A stretch of DNA of 64,000 nt from Yponomeuta sedellus (Eukaryota; Arthropoda; Insecta; Lepidoptera; Yponomeutidae): contig OW203736.1 in NCBI GenBank assembly GCA_934045075.1, positions 20,317,805 to 20,381,804 on the forward strand, given 5' to 3'. Below the pieces are notes generated by a model. That model saw only the letters and a list, made by a program, of their open reading frames with translations. It searched no databases and was not told the origin of the DNA. Below are positions 52,734-63,039 of the stretch, in pieces; the first letter of the stretch is position 1; every line of letters starts with the position of its first letter. A program made the position numbers and the translations under genes.

Positions 52734-53860
52734 TTATCAACGTACAATATAGAAAAAATATTTAAAAAAATATATTTATGATCTACGATTCTAACATTAG
52801 GAAACAAATCAAAATCTTAAGCATAATTGTGCTAAGAAATTTTAATCATTTTATGTTATTTTCTTTGAAGCTATACGTACTTTTTTCCAAAGACATGTAT
52901 AAACTACATTTTCCCCGTTAAAACACAAATAAAGTATTTGTATTTGAACCTACACGCTCTTTCGAAACTAAATATCCTCATTGCAAATGGCTTCAATCAC
53001 TTTCCTTTTTTTTTTATTATTTATTCTTATGTTCAAAATAAGATACTCACAACGGCATTCTCACGTGCCCTCAGTGTGCACGGAGTTTCGCCGCGAATAT
53101 AGGCTACATAAGCCATCTTCAAGCGCACCAGCGCCACATATCTGATTAGGGGTCAAAGTGGTCGCCATGGCCGAAATCGGTCGGATCAATCATCATAAGA
53201 TACTGGCTGGAAAGAAAAAAAAAGTAGGGGAAGGAATTAGAAATGGAACAACACTTCAGCAAAATAAGTAAATACCTAACCAGCCAGTTCACCTACGCCT
53301 TTTAACAAGAAAAAGAAGAAAATCAATCCGCCAACACTAGACGACGACCCGAAGTGTTTGCTGTACATTGCACTGCACTCTACATTACACTTGTTTGCTC
53401 GAGTGACATTACCGATCATAGAATGCAATGGCGGAGAAGTTTACTATCTGTTTTAAGTTAAACTTAAAATGTCGCTTAGAAAAGTTTCTACATAACTAGC
53501 TTTCAGCCCGTGGGATAATTGTAAAAAATTATCCCATGGGAGTACATTACCGGGATATCAAGCAGTCCTATGTTTCGATTCAGAGCTTTGTCTATCTGAT
53601 CGCCAAGTTTCGTCATTTCACATTTATTTGGGACTAAGGCAGCGAAAAATAGGAAGTCGTCTTTCCAAATTAGCACCTTTTATTTCCTTTTCTAAACCAA
53701 CTTTACACCTAATACACCAGTTAAGCAAGACTCCATCTTAATTATGCACTAAAATCCTATTGTCTATCCCTTTTATTTATTTCTTCTCACTCACACCTAT
53801 CTTCACTTTCATTCGTTCATCTACGTTCCGTTCCTTCATTTATAGTTTAATAGTTTATTA
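52734..53860. other. No gene; possible exon-like scrap at 53041-53150
   Basis: The stretch CATTCTCACGTGCCCTCAGTG, TGCACGGAGTTTCGCCGC, AAGCGCACCAGCGCCACA reads like a C2H2-finger-type tail seen downstream of some LINE ORFs, but is too short and broken to call. Small hairpin at 53515-53540. Confidence 0.35.
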
Positions 53861-53865
53861 TTATA

Positions 53866-53998
53866 GTCCCACTGCAGGGCACAGGCTTTAAGTCAGAGAG
53901 ATAGTGACAGAGTATGGGTTTAATTACAACGCGTGCCCACCGCGAATTGACTGAGCCATATGAAAGCCTCGGACACGCGGTGTTTTAGTCCATACTAT
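53866..53998 (-). mobile_element. SINE-1-related tail fragment (minus)
   Basis: TCCCACTGCAGGGCACAGGC, AGAGAGATAGTGACAGAG, CGCGTGCCCACCGCGAATTG. Confidence 0.5.
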
Positions 53999-54049
53999 CT
54001 GTGAGAGAAGGACTGTTCTTTAAAATGGGACGTACTAAATAGGCTGCAT

Positions 54050-54165
54050 TATTATTAAAACATAACATAATATTACGCCTGTATCCCAGAAGGGTAGGCA
54101 GAGACTAGGGACTGCCTCTTGCCACGATCCTGGCAGATCAACTTCTCTTCATCAATGGCGACACT
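54050..54165 (-). mobile_element. R-7 repeat
   Basis: ACGCCTGTATCCCAGAAGGG, GCAGAGACTAGGGACTGCC, CCACGATCCTGGCAGATCAA, CTTCATCAA. Confidence 0.7.
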
Positions 54166-54169
54166 GTCA

Positions 54170-54312
54170 TAAGATAAGAATATTCTTTATTGTATGTACA
54201 CTGGAACAACAACAAATTCAAAATAATTACAAATATACATAGTACAATTGGCGGCATTATTGCTAAAAACAATTTCTTCCAGACAACTTTACGGTGGAAA
54301 GTTGCTGAAGTC
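54170..54312 (-). mobile_element. LINE 3-prime end (minus)
   Basis: AAGATAAGAATATTCTTTAT, GTACACTGGAACAAC, TAGTACAATTGGCGGCATTA, TTCTTCCAGACAACTTTACG. Confidence 0.72.
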
Positions 54313-54659
54313 ATAACAACAAAGCTTGTTGTTTTTAGTTTTTTAGCAATCCACTCATTAAATAGCCCTTTTGTATCTAAATAATCTTTTCACGCCACCG
54401 TACGTAGTGTTAAACTACTTTTCCAGTTAGGTAGAGCGCTCTCTTGACACTACAAGCTTCTGTGCATGGGTCGTCTTGTACTGGTCAACAGAAACACATT
54501 AAGCAATGTACCGTGAGCACATTCTTCACTTCGCCATGTTTATTTTGTTTGTTGGTTCCTCGGACTATCAGTCGTCTTTTGTTTCTGCCTTTTTGCCCCG
54601 ATGTTTTATCAGTTGCGCTTGGACGGAAGTGACGTTTTCTTTGTAAGACGGTGCTGGGT

Positions 54660-55260
54660 TGGGCAGGGATTTGAACATTTGTGTCACAGAAAATGTGTAA
54701 AGTACACTTTGTACCAAAAGGGCTACTATAGCATAAAGGACTATTTAGATGACAATAATGTCTGGAATTAAAGCCAGTACGAAGCACGAGTTCTATGTTT
54801 TAAAATAATTGTGTAAACTCTGTTAATTAAGGACTTTGAAAAGACTAAGTTTGGAGAGCGGTGGTAGCGGAGCGGTGTAGAACGCCGGCTTCTCAATCGG
54901 GAGGTCGTGGGTTCAAACCCCGGCATGTACCAATGGCTTTGTTTTCTATGTTATGTACATTTGTGAAATTATAGTAGCAATACTACTCGCTGACTGTGAA
55001 TGAAAACATCGTAAGGAAACCCTAGTGTCTGAGGTGTTAGCGTACCTCAGCGCTTGCTACGTACAATGGTCCAACTATGAGGCTAAGTGCGGAAATCTCA
55101 GGTCTAACTATCTAACTAAGACTAAGTTTGGAGTTTTTGTGTCCATTTTTTCTCCAAAATGATCTAGATTTTGAAATGGACACCTAGTTTGAATTGTAAC
55201 GTTCATTAAACCGCGGCTTCTGCGCTACTTTGAATAAAACCTTTTCATATAATTTCATTT
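54660..55260 (+). mobile_element. LINE-T end hosting SINE-1
   Basis: The last codons (CACTTTGTACCAAAAGGGCT, AAGGACTATTTAGATGACAA) and the 3-prime UTR TGTCTGGAATTAAAG, GGACTTTGAAAAGACTAAG are interrupted by SINE-1, then TTTTTGTGTCCATTTTTTCT and TCTAGATTTTGAAATGGACA follow. Confidence 0.72.
54857..55117 (+). mobile_element. SINE-1, intact (261 bp), 16-bp target duplication
   Basis: AAGACTAAGTTTGGAG at 54841-54856 and 55118-55133. Head AGCGGTGGTAGCGGAGCGG, B box GGGTTCAAACCCC, tail GGTCTAACTATCTAACT. Best reference copy of the family. Confidence 0.9.
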
Positions 55261-55294
55261 CTCAGAGTTAACGTCATTTAAAAAGAAGTATTAT

Positions 55295-55475
55295 TATTTG
55301 TGAAGTTGTAGTAGCAATACCACTCGCTAACTGTGACGGAAAACATCGTGTGGAAACCTGAGTGACGAATGTGTTTAAATGTCTCAGCGCTTGAGTTTGC
55401 CAATCCGCCGTGGGATTCATGGTAATCAAGACCTTACTCTATCTCTGTCTGAGAGATGGCCGTTTATAGCCATAA
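55295..55475 (+). mobile_element. SINE-1-related 3-prime variant
   Basis: GTAGTAGCAATACCACTCGC, GGAAAACATCGTGTGGAAAC then a different end: CGCTTGAGTTTGCCAATCCG, GATGGCCGTTTATAGCCATA. Confidence 0.62.
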
Positions 55476-55563
55476 AAAATAATATGTGTGTAATTTATTT
55501 TCTTAATATACGTAACAATTGAATGAATCAATGCAGTAGAAATGAAGCACTCGTCTCTGAAGC

Positions 55564-55925
55564 ACTCGTGGCCTAGGCAAACCGAGTGATTGGAATCAAT
55601 CACTTGGTTAAGCAACAACAGGCGTGGTCAGGTACAAGATGGGTGAGAGTCCCGTGACTACCGCTAGTGGCACTTTTCCAAGCGCTTCAGTGCTCGCAAG
55701 GCACGTTAAGCCGTTGGTGCCGGCTGTCATATAATGGCAGTCGTTAAGACATGTCAGAGGCCTTATGGGCGGCTTGATAACTTCTGACAGTAAGTCCCGC
55801 CACTGTCTTACAATCTTCCACCAACCCGGACTTGGCCCCCGTGGTGGAGTATGGCCTAACCTTCCTGCGATGCCGGAAGAGACCCGTGCCCCAGCAGTGG
55901 GGACATACAAGGGTTGTTATCGAAG
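55564..55925 (+). mobile_element. SINE-3, full length
   Basis: CACTCGTGGCCTAGGCAAAC to CAGTGGGGACATACAAGGGTTG. Best complete copy. It contains two phrase repeats: GGCAGTCGTTAAG and the ACTTGGCCCCCGTGGTGGAG block. Confidence 0.85.
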
Positions 55926-56630
55926 TAGAAATGAGGTCTTTGACAAGCATGTGTTACGTTGAACGATAGGAACGCAATTGTGTGCTTTTGTGGACTGAAA
56001 GAGGATGTAGTGACTAGAATTTATTGAGACAGGGATGTTGCGACGGTTAGGACGTGTGGAGAGGACAAAGGAAGAAAAAATGATAAAACAAATATAGTTG
56101 TACATAGCGAATGTGGGTGGAAGGGTCGATAAAGGACGTCCTAGGCGGATATACGTATGTGTGCGTGTGAGTGTTTGTGTGTATGTGTGTGTGTGTATGA
56201 ACATTACGAGTCATTGATTGATGATTGATCATCCATATAGGTACATAGATACAGTGGCAATACATAGTTAGAATTTCGAACATTATCATGTCTTCATCTG
56301 ACTTTTATTTCCACCAGAGATCTCAAAGTCGAGTCCCAAGCAATAAGCAGACGTCCATCGACCGGCTGAGAAAAAACAACTTGATGTCTCCCGAGTGTTG
56401 TTCTACATAATAATTGGATTTAATCTACATTCATTGCGAATAATAAGGCGGTCCTTTTTTCTTATACACAGCCGTTATTCCTATGGACTTTTTGCTCTCA
56501 TGTTGTGTGAATCGAGCGCTGAATATTAGTCTTTATTTGATTTATTTATTCACGTACTTGTATTGTTGTCGGAAGAGTCCGACCAGGTAGACAGAGAGAC
56601 ACGCGAGCCCCTTCTCTACTCACCATGATT
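55926..56630. other. No gene; one GT-rich tract
   Basis: (GT)n-rich tract at about 56156-56200. Rest A/T rich without domains. Confidence 0.4.
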
Positions 56631-56631
56631 A

Positions 56632-56665
56632 TTCCGGACTTGGCTCCCGTGGTGGAGTATGGCAA
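56632..56665 (+). mobile_element. SINE-3 scrap
   Basis: TCCGGACTTGGCTCCCGTGG then TGGAGTATGGC. Confidence 0.5.
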
Positions 56666-56749
56666 TCTACCAATTAAGGAAGATAGTAAAACTCCTTCGT
56701 AATATAACTCCTTCAATCTACCAACAAAGGAGTTTTATAACCAAGCATT

Positions 56750-56942
56750 GAAAAACCTATTTAGAGCCTAAAAATTCCACCGTTGCCGGTATTCAAACCC
56801 GTGACCTCTGGCTATCCGTGCCAGCGCTCTTCCAACTGAGCTAATGGGCGACTCACCGGCATCAGTGAAATTTCGAACCTCTTTACAATATTCTCTGTAT
56901 TACGTACAGGCAGCGACTTAGCACGGGTAAAAATAATATTAT
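56750..56942. mobile_element. SINE-2 inverted insertion
   Basis: CAAGCATT at 56742-56749 and 56943-56950. Inverted from AAAAACCTATTTAGAGCC to TACAGGCAGCGAC, then the sense tail TTAGCACGGGTAAAAATAAT. Confidence 0.8.
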
Positions 56943-56950
56943 CAAGCATT

Positions 56951-57599
56951 TGTTAGTAAAACTTGTTACGAGTTCATACCTGCACCGGTTGCAATATAAC
57001 AAAGACAGATTCCCAATACAATATGAATCATCAGAAGGATTGCCAAATCTAGATGCTGAGCAAGCAAACACTTAACGTGAGGTCTTCGCGAGCAGCCCTG
57101 ACGCCTTTGCCGCACCACCGCTGGTAGCGCGAGAACATCCCTGATCATCGTGATCAATAGAATAATTTAGTATTTAATTTAATAGTATAATTTATGGAAT
57201 TCAATCGAGAATTCAATCAACATTGAGTTGAATTTTGTCTTGTTTTTTAAAAATCCTCTCTGACGGCCAAGTCCATATTTAACTCCTTCGACACCAGAAA
57301 TGTTAGTAGCGTCGTAGGGTCGCTTCGGCTTGTATTAGGACAAGCCCTTTGTCTCGGAAGTTAGTCTTTGACCTGAAGCTGTGACCCCTTGGTGTTTACT
57401 TAGGAAAGGCACCGACGAAGGCGAGATCCCTTTGCAAAAAACAAGCGGAAAAATTGAGCCTACTCTCTATTAGAAATTCAGAACCCGATTTACTTTTTAT
57501 CCGTCCTCGATGAAAAAAGAATACCATTTCAATGAACAATGGACTCGAAAACGAAAGGCCCAGGTTCGATCCCCAGTGCCGGCATGCACTGTTGACTTT
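56951..57599. other. No gene or recognised repeat
   Basis: A reversed SINE-like B box (GGTTCGATCCCCAGTGCC) lies at 57563-57580; nothing else. Confidence 0.35.
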
Positions 57600-57812
57600 G
57601 TTCTTTAAAGGTTTGCCTATTTTGGAACGTAACTTCACAATTCACTTTTGTAATTTTTGCCGAGGGTAGTAATCTAAAGTTAATGCTTTCAAAAAGACGC
57701 CTGTCACTTCAGTCTTCCGAGACCACAGCACCTGAAAAAGTGGCGAAATGTCGGAAAATTGTAAAAATGTAAAATAAACGAGTAAAATCCGTATAAAAAC
57801 AGTTTTTAGTTT
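57600..57812 (+). mobile_element. Penelope-like tail, single arm
   Basis: TTTTGGAACGTAACTTCACA, GAGGGTAGTAATCTAAAG, CACCTGAAAAAGTGGCGAAA, AAATCCGTATAAAAACAG: the right arm of 47137-48058 without its partner. Confidence 0.7.
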
Positions 57813-57985
57813 AGAGCGATACCACTCGCTAACTGCTAAGGAAAACATCGCGAAGAAACCTGAGCGTCTGTGGTGTTTCAATACCTCAGTCCTTGGAATT
57901 GCCAATACACGGTGGGCACGCTTGGTAATTAAGCCCGTGCTCTTTCTCCAAGAAAAGCCTGTTCCCTGCAGATGGATGTTTATAG
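57813..57985 (+). mobile_element. SINE-1-related 3-prime variant
   Basis: GATACCACTCGCTAACTGCT, AAAACATCGCGAAGAAACC, GCCAATACACGGTGGGCACG, GATGTTTATAGGCTACG. Confidence 0.65.
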
Positions 57986-58129
57986 GCTACGTTTGAAAAA
58001 AAAAACAAAGTGGAATAAAACATTTTGCTTAACCCCGGTTAGTGGTACACTCACAAGCCGTTTATCTACCTAATAAAAATAATCTCTTGTTACTTGTGCA
58101 CTAACAAGACGTTAATCTAAGCCCTTAAT

Positions 58130-58235
58130 AGGACAGGCATTTTGGCAACTGTAATGCTGCCGAAACGTCGGGAAATAAGGTAATTACGTTTTACCTAATA
58201 AATAATCACGATTTGACCCGTTTAATATATAACTA
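58130..58235 (+). mobile_element. Penelope-like tail fragment
   Basis: TTTTGGCAACTGTAATGCTG, CCGAAACGTCGGGAAATAAG, CACGATTTGACCCGTTTAAT. Confidence 0.6.
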
Positions 58236-58544
58236 GGATAAGTTTGTCCTTAAGGCGGGCTCTTTGTGACCTCAGACTGAAGACAAAACTTTCCGATAAA
58301 AATTCGTAGTAGGATCACAGAGTTCGTTAAATAAAGTCTCGATTTTTACGAATACTTTTCTTCGTTTTTCCCTAACCATTTCGGGATTCGTTGATTTTGT
58401 CTTTCAAAGTTGGTCCTCCTCGTTTCCCAGTGCAAATATTGTTATTTAAAAGGCTTTTTTCGGTCGAGGACGCACAAAAAGGCCCTAAGGTTTTATGTTT
58501 GATAGGATTTCAATATAAACCTATTTTTAAGTTAAGTTTTCCTT

Positions 58545-59020
58545 CTCGATGCTGTGTGGTGTCGGCCTAGAGAATAGTACCAACCCAATTCTTCCCGCGG
58601 GTGTCGTAAAAGGCGACTAAGGGACACAAACCGGGGGGTGGGCAGCAGCGCCCCCTGCAGTACAGTTCCACCGAACTGCGATCCCCAACCCGCATGCCCA
58701 GCATGGGGATTATGGGCATTACCCCCTATGATAGCACAACTTGGCGCTCTTTAGGGGAGGGCTATGTCCAGCAGTGGACTAGTATAGCCTGACGATGAAA
58801 CAAAATGCTGTGCGGTGTCGGCGTAGAGAATAGCACCAACCCAAATTCTTCCTGCTGTCGTAAAAGACGACAAGGGATACAAACCGGGGGGGTGGGCAGC
58901 AGCTCCCCCTGCAGTACAATTCTACCAAACTGCGATTCCCAAACCGCATGCCCAGCGTGGAGATTATGGGCACTACCCCCCCAATGATGGCACAACCTTG
59001 CGCTATGGCGCTCGTTAACC
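58545..59020 (+). repeat. Two tandem LINE-end-like copies, about 257 bp apart
   Basis: TGCTGTGTGGTGTCGGCCTA, CAAACCGGGGGGTGGGCAGC, CCCCTGCAGTACA, AACTGCGAT, CCGCATGCCCAGC and ATTATGGGCA occur in both. The first copy ends with the RTE tail (AGGGCTATGTCCAGCAGTGG); the second ends at GGCGCTCGTTAACC. Confidence 0.7.
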
Positions 59021-59221
59021 TCCTAAACCCTGGAGGTAAAAGTTACAAGTCCGCAGTCTTCTAAAATTACGTAGGTTTTGAAGAAAGAGCCATTGGTAAA
59101 AAAAATGTGAGGAAAATATTGGACCTGGAACAGTAAGTTTTCCGTACTTCCTACTAAATCATTGGGTTTGAATTAAGAACGTTAAACGTTGTCCTATGTA
59201 GAAGACGCCAGGGCTTAAGAA

Positions 59222-59545
59222 GTTAGGGGAGGGCTATGTCTAGCAGTGAACTAACATAGCCTAAAGAAGAAAAAGAAGAAGAAACTGAAGAAAATTCGGA
59301 CATGTATTCACAAACCCAAGATACAGTCCCCTAGAACGAGGCGATTTCAGCACAAATTTACAAAGCGATTCATAGATGGCGCTGATAGGCGTGGCCATAG
59401 AAGAACGGGAATACGGCTGTCAAAATTAATCGGTGCTAAGCAAACTTCCGGCAGATGCTGGTTGCGGCAAGCTGAAGACAAGGCGCTATGGCGCTCATTA
59501 AGGGAGGGCTATGTCCAGCAGTGGACTAATATAGCCTGAAGAGAA
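59222..59545 (+). mobile_element. Two short RTE 3-prime ends
   Basis: 59222-59290 (GGGGAGGGCTATGTCTAGCA, AAGAAGAAAAAGAAG) and 59447-59545 (CGGCAGATGCTGGTTGCGGC, AAGCTGAAGACAAGGCGC, GTCCAGCAGTGG). Confidence 0.7.
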
Positions 59546-59861
59546 GGAATGAGAAAGCGTTTGTTATCGAACTCCTACGAAACGGCTTTACCGATTTTTA
59601 TGAAATTCCTTTTGAATATCTAATAGGTAAGAGAATAGGTCGCAAGCTAATTAACATGGCCAATGTTCGAGTAGTAGGCGAGTTATACTGGTTGTATATT
59701 TAAACAAATCAAATCAATTATTTTTATTCTTTGGTTAGAAGAAGAAACAAAATTTGACAGACGTGTCCCTGTTTTTGTATGTGCACGCCTTCAAGCGCCA
59801 TCTATGAATTGCTTTGTGAACTTGTGCTGAAAACGGCTTGTTAATCACAATCACGACATCA

Positions 59862-60232
59862 CGATATCAACCCTTGTATGTCCCCACAGCTGGGGCACGG
59901 GTCTCTTCCTGCACCACAGGAAGGTTAGGCCATACTCCACCACGGGGGCCAAGTCCGGGTTGGTGGAGGATTGTAAGACAGTGGCGGGCCTTACTGTTAG
60001 AAGTTATCAAGCCGCTCATAAGGCCTCTGACATGGCTTAAGGACTGCCATTACATGATAGCCGGCACCAACGGCTTAACGTGCCTTGCGAAGCACGGAAA
60101 CTCTCGGATAAATGCCACTAGCGGTAGTCTCATGACGGTCACCCATCCTGCACCTGAACGCACCTGTTGTTGCTTAACTCGAGTGATTGGTTGCAATCAC
60201 TTGGTTCGACTAGGCCACGAGCGCTCGTTAAT
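59862..60232 (-). mobile_element. SINE-3, full length
   Basis: Plus strand CGATATCAACCCTTGTATGT to TTCGACTAGGCCACGAGCGC. Confidence 0.85.
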
Positions 60233-60235
60233 AAT

Positions 60236-60628
60236 GACGGGAAAAATCACTGGCAAGAGACGCGTAGGTCAGAGAAGGAAATCCTGGTTGAGAAACTTAC
60301 GGGAGTGGACCGGAATCGCAAGTGCTGCTGAGCTCTTCCACCTTGCGAGAGACAGAGAGAAGTATGCAGAGCTGACTGCCAACCTTCGCTAGTCAGAGAG
60401 GCACCATCAGGGCGCGTGTCGACGAGACGGTTTCTGACCGGCACGGCGCCGGCCCGGCGTCGGGCCGGTACCAGTTATGTATAAAGCTCCATACAAGTGT
60501 GCACATGAAACCGGCGCTACCGGTGCTAGTGCCGGTCCGGTTCGGAGCCGTGCCTGGCCGGGCCGGCGCCGGGCCGGGCTGAAACCGTGCTCGTCGACAC
60601 GCGCCCTAAGAAGAAGAAGAAGCAAGAA
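60236..60628 (+). pseudogene. LINE ORF C-terminal end, its tail split by a MITE
   Basis: The frame reads GKRRVGQRRKSWLRNLREWTG, then LFHLARDREKYAELTANLR and a stop at 60392. RR.SWLRN.R.WTG followed by LF..A.DR....L.AN is a common C-terminus of insect non-LTR polymerases. It is fused in frame to the SINE-3 remnant upstream, which is coincidental. The AAG-rich tail resumes at 60607 after the MITE. Confidence 0.65.
60410..60606. mobile_element. GC-rich palindromic MITE, 197 bp
   Basis: Starts GGGCGCGTGTCGACGAG and ends CTCGTCGACACGCGCCC. Inner parts (CCGGCACGGCGCCGGCCCGG; CCGGGCCGGCGCCGGGCCGG) also pair, so nearly the whole element folds. Flanks TCA and TAA suggest a mutated 3-bp TWA duplication. 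It is strongly GC rich in an AT-rich window. Confidence 0.75.
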
Positions 60629-60771
60629 TAGAGTATAACGCACATACGCCACACAATGAGACTATCTTCTTTCATAATAAAATCTTTGTTTTTGCTCACT
60701 TCTGGTCAATAACACAAGAATTATGTGCTTAACAAATAGTCTTTGCTTAGAATATTTAAGTAAGGTGTATT

Positions 60772-60950
60772 TTAAAAACCTATTTAGAGGCTAAAAATTT
60801 CACTCATACAGGGAGTCGAACCGGCGACCTCTGGAGAGACACATTGATAAGTTCTTCTCCTTCTTCTTCAGGCTATATTATGCTGGGCATAGCCCTCCCC
60901 TAATGAGCGCCATAGCGCCCTGTCTTCAGCTTGCCGCTTCCATCCATAAA
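60772..60950. mobile_element. SINE-2 scrap followed by an RTE end (minus)
   Basis: TTTTAAAAACCTATTTAGAG to GCGACCTCTGG (60772-60832) is SINE-2 from the common breakpoint. 60850-60950 is a reversed RTE tail (CTTCTTCTTCAGGCTATATT, GCCATAGCGCCCTGTCTTC). Confidence 0.65.
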
Positions 60951-61554
60951 ACTTACAATACTCGAATGTCTACCCCAAGATGAGAAAAAGTTATAAGTGA
61001 TTCCGTGGAATTCTGTACCTTGCATCCTTGCATGTTGTAATATTAGATTTATTGTTATTATGTAATTGTGTCTACTCTGCTTAAGCTGTTTGTTTTTTGT
61101 ACATCACGAATGTGTGTGGAAGTGTAAATAAAATTATTTATCAATATGTCGATCTATCTAATTGGCCATGTTATTTATCGTAAATGTATTTTTTTTTGTT
61201 ACTGATTTTGCTGAAGATTTCCCTGTCATTAAATAAATAAATAATTCTTTACGTTGAAATGAATTTTCGATATCTGGTTTTGCATAATACCATTAATAGG
61301 TAGCAATGGCACAGATTAGATTATAGTTACTACGTGCAAAGGTGCTTTAATAATAATAATATTGGCCTTTATGCATCTACTTAATGAGATGATTTATACA
61401 GCGTCCAGTGGTATCTTCACTCACACTAGATGGGTGAAGGGACCACTCCAACGCTGTAGTGCCTGGGTCATGGTTTTATAGATGGTGTAGGCTTGCCCAG
61501 CACCTATACCATCCTGACAGCTTAGTCGGCCTAGCCCACAGGAAAGACTAGTCA
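60951..61554. other. No gene; weak repeat trace
   Basis: TTCACTCACACTAGATGGGT then GAAGGGACCACTC (61412-61446) also occurs in diverged form at 12264-12298, so part is an unclassified repeat. Confidence 0.35.
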
Positions 61555-61760
61555 ATACGTGCGGAGCCAACCAAGCCGCGGGTTTCCTCACGATGTTTTC
61601 CTTCACCGTTAGCGTGTGGTATTGCGACTGCAAATTCGCAAATGTACGTAACTTTGAAATTAAATAAAGTCATTGGTACATGCCCGCACTTGGGATCGAA
61701 CCTGGGGCTCTCGCTTGCCAGTCTATAGTTCTACCCACTGAGCTACCACCGCTCTAGGTG
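61555..61760 (-). mobile_element. SINE-1-related copy (minus)
   Basis: CGCGGGTTTCCTCACGATGT, TAGCGTGTGGTATTGCGAC, CATTGGTACATGCCCGCAC, B-box complement GGGATCGAACC and ACTGAGCTACCACCGCTCT. Confidence 0.72.
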
Positions 61761-61907
61761 CTTTATGAATGGGTTAATCAACTAAGCGCGCTCATCCGCT
61801 CTTGAATAACTTTTTAACTCTCAATTCAAGTTCCAATTAGCCGCGTGTAATGCAACTAAAAACGTAATTATTCCACCAATAACATTCTCAAGTATTTTTT
61901 TAATAAC

Positions 61908-62116
61908 ATAACATTTAACATAACATTTACATTCAAGCACATGCATTCCTTCTGGCCCCACATTAGGATACCCTGTGTCGCGGGAACCAGAAACAACGAC
62001 ATCACAAACATGTAAACATCCAAGACCTTGGCTTTTTTTTTGTTCCCAGCCGGGATTCGAACCCGGGACCTCCCGCATGGCAGGCAGACGCGCCACCGCT
62101 ACGCCGCAGAGGTCGT
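61908..62116 (-). mobile_element. SINE-4, full length
   Basis: ATAACATTTAACATAACATT, TTCTGGCCCCACATTAGGAT, CCGGGATTCGAACCCGGGAC, CTACGCCGCAGAGGTCGTC. Confidence 0.82.
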
Positions 62117-62134
62117 CGAGCATTTCATTTTAAT

Positions 62135-62330
62135 GTAGCATTTTTTTACGTCTCTCTGCAGGGCACAGCCCTTCTCTTAGAAAGAGAGAATAGGCTTAAT
62201 TATCACGCGTGCCCACCGCGGACTGGCAATTTCGAGTGTTGAAGTATTAACACCTCAGACACTCAGTGTTTCCTCACGATGTTTTCCTTCACATTAGCGA
62301 GTGGTATTTCTACTACAACTTCACTATTGC
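62135..62330 (-). mobile_element. SINE-1-related 3-prime variant (minus)
   Basis: CTCTCTGCAGGGCACAGCCC, CGCGTGCCCACCGCGGACTG, CTCACGATGTTTTCCTTCAC, GCGAGTGGTATTTCTACTAC. Confidence 0.65.
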
Positions 62331-62369
62331 TTCTTCATCCAGTAACATCTGCACAAGAATCCAACTTTT

Positions 62370-62705
62370 TTGTGTGTCCTATAAAGGTCCCCCTGCAGGA
62401 CACAGGCCTTCTCTTAAAGAGATAGTAAGGGCTTAAATATCACGCGGCCCACCGCGGATTGGCAATATCGAGCGTTGAAGTATTTGAACACCTCAGAATT
62501 CGGGTTTCCTCACGATGTCTTCCTTCACGTCAGCGAATGGTATTGCAAGTTGTAACTTCATTATTCCTTCTTCGGATTGGCAATATCGAGCGTTGAAGTA
62601 TTTGAACACCTCAGAATTCAGGTTTCCTCACGATGTCTTCCTTCACGTCAGCGAATGGTATTGCAAGTTGTAACTTCATTATTCCTTCTTCCTACAGTAA
62701 TACCT
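62370..62705 (-). mobile_element. SINE-1-related 3-prime variant (minus) with a 118-bp tandem duplication
   Basis: Same family as 62135-62330. Positions 62455-62572 and 62573-62690 are direct copies of 118 bp differing at one base (ATTCGGG against ATTCAGG). Confidence 0.8.
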
Positions 62706-63039
62706 GCACAAAAATCCTACTTAGACCGGACTTAATCCTCTTATTGTGTAAGTGGGCCTGGAAACGTTAGGTCACAGAAAACACAACGTTCGCTGGATTC
62801 CAACTAAATCTCCTTTATATACTACGTGCTCTAATTATCCCCAGAAGGATTATAGAAAAATCGACCCAATGCCCTCAATGAATAGAGTGCTATTCGATTC
62901 GGCGGACGCGTGAGCTAAAAGCCGAAGTTCTTTTCATTAAGGGGATCCATGGTCCTAACCTAGGGCTGCAAATAAAAAAAAAGCATTGTCTTCTTTTTTT
63001 CAGTTCAAAATTCATCGAATTAAGGGGCTTTGTCAGGTT
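62706..63039. other. No gene or recognised repeat
   Basis: Nothing assignable. Confidence 0.3.

Noticed and set aside
52416..52781. 121-codon frame resembling others at 38060, 55608 and 59838
   Set aside because: The similarity arises because all are the minus strand of SINE-3.
53041..53150. Possible C2H2-finger-like scrap
   Set aside because: Too short and not framed by a convincing reading frame.
59838..60392. 184-codon reading frame
   Set aside because: Only the last 50 codons look protein-like (LINE end); the rest is antisense SINE-3 that happens to be open.
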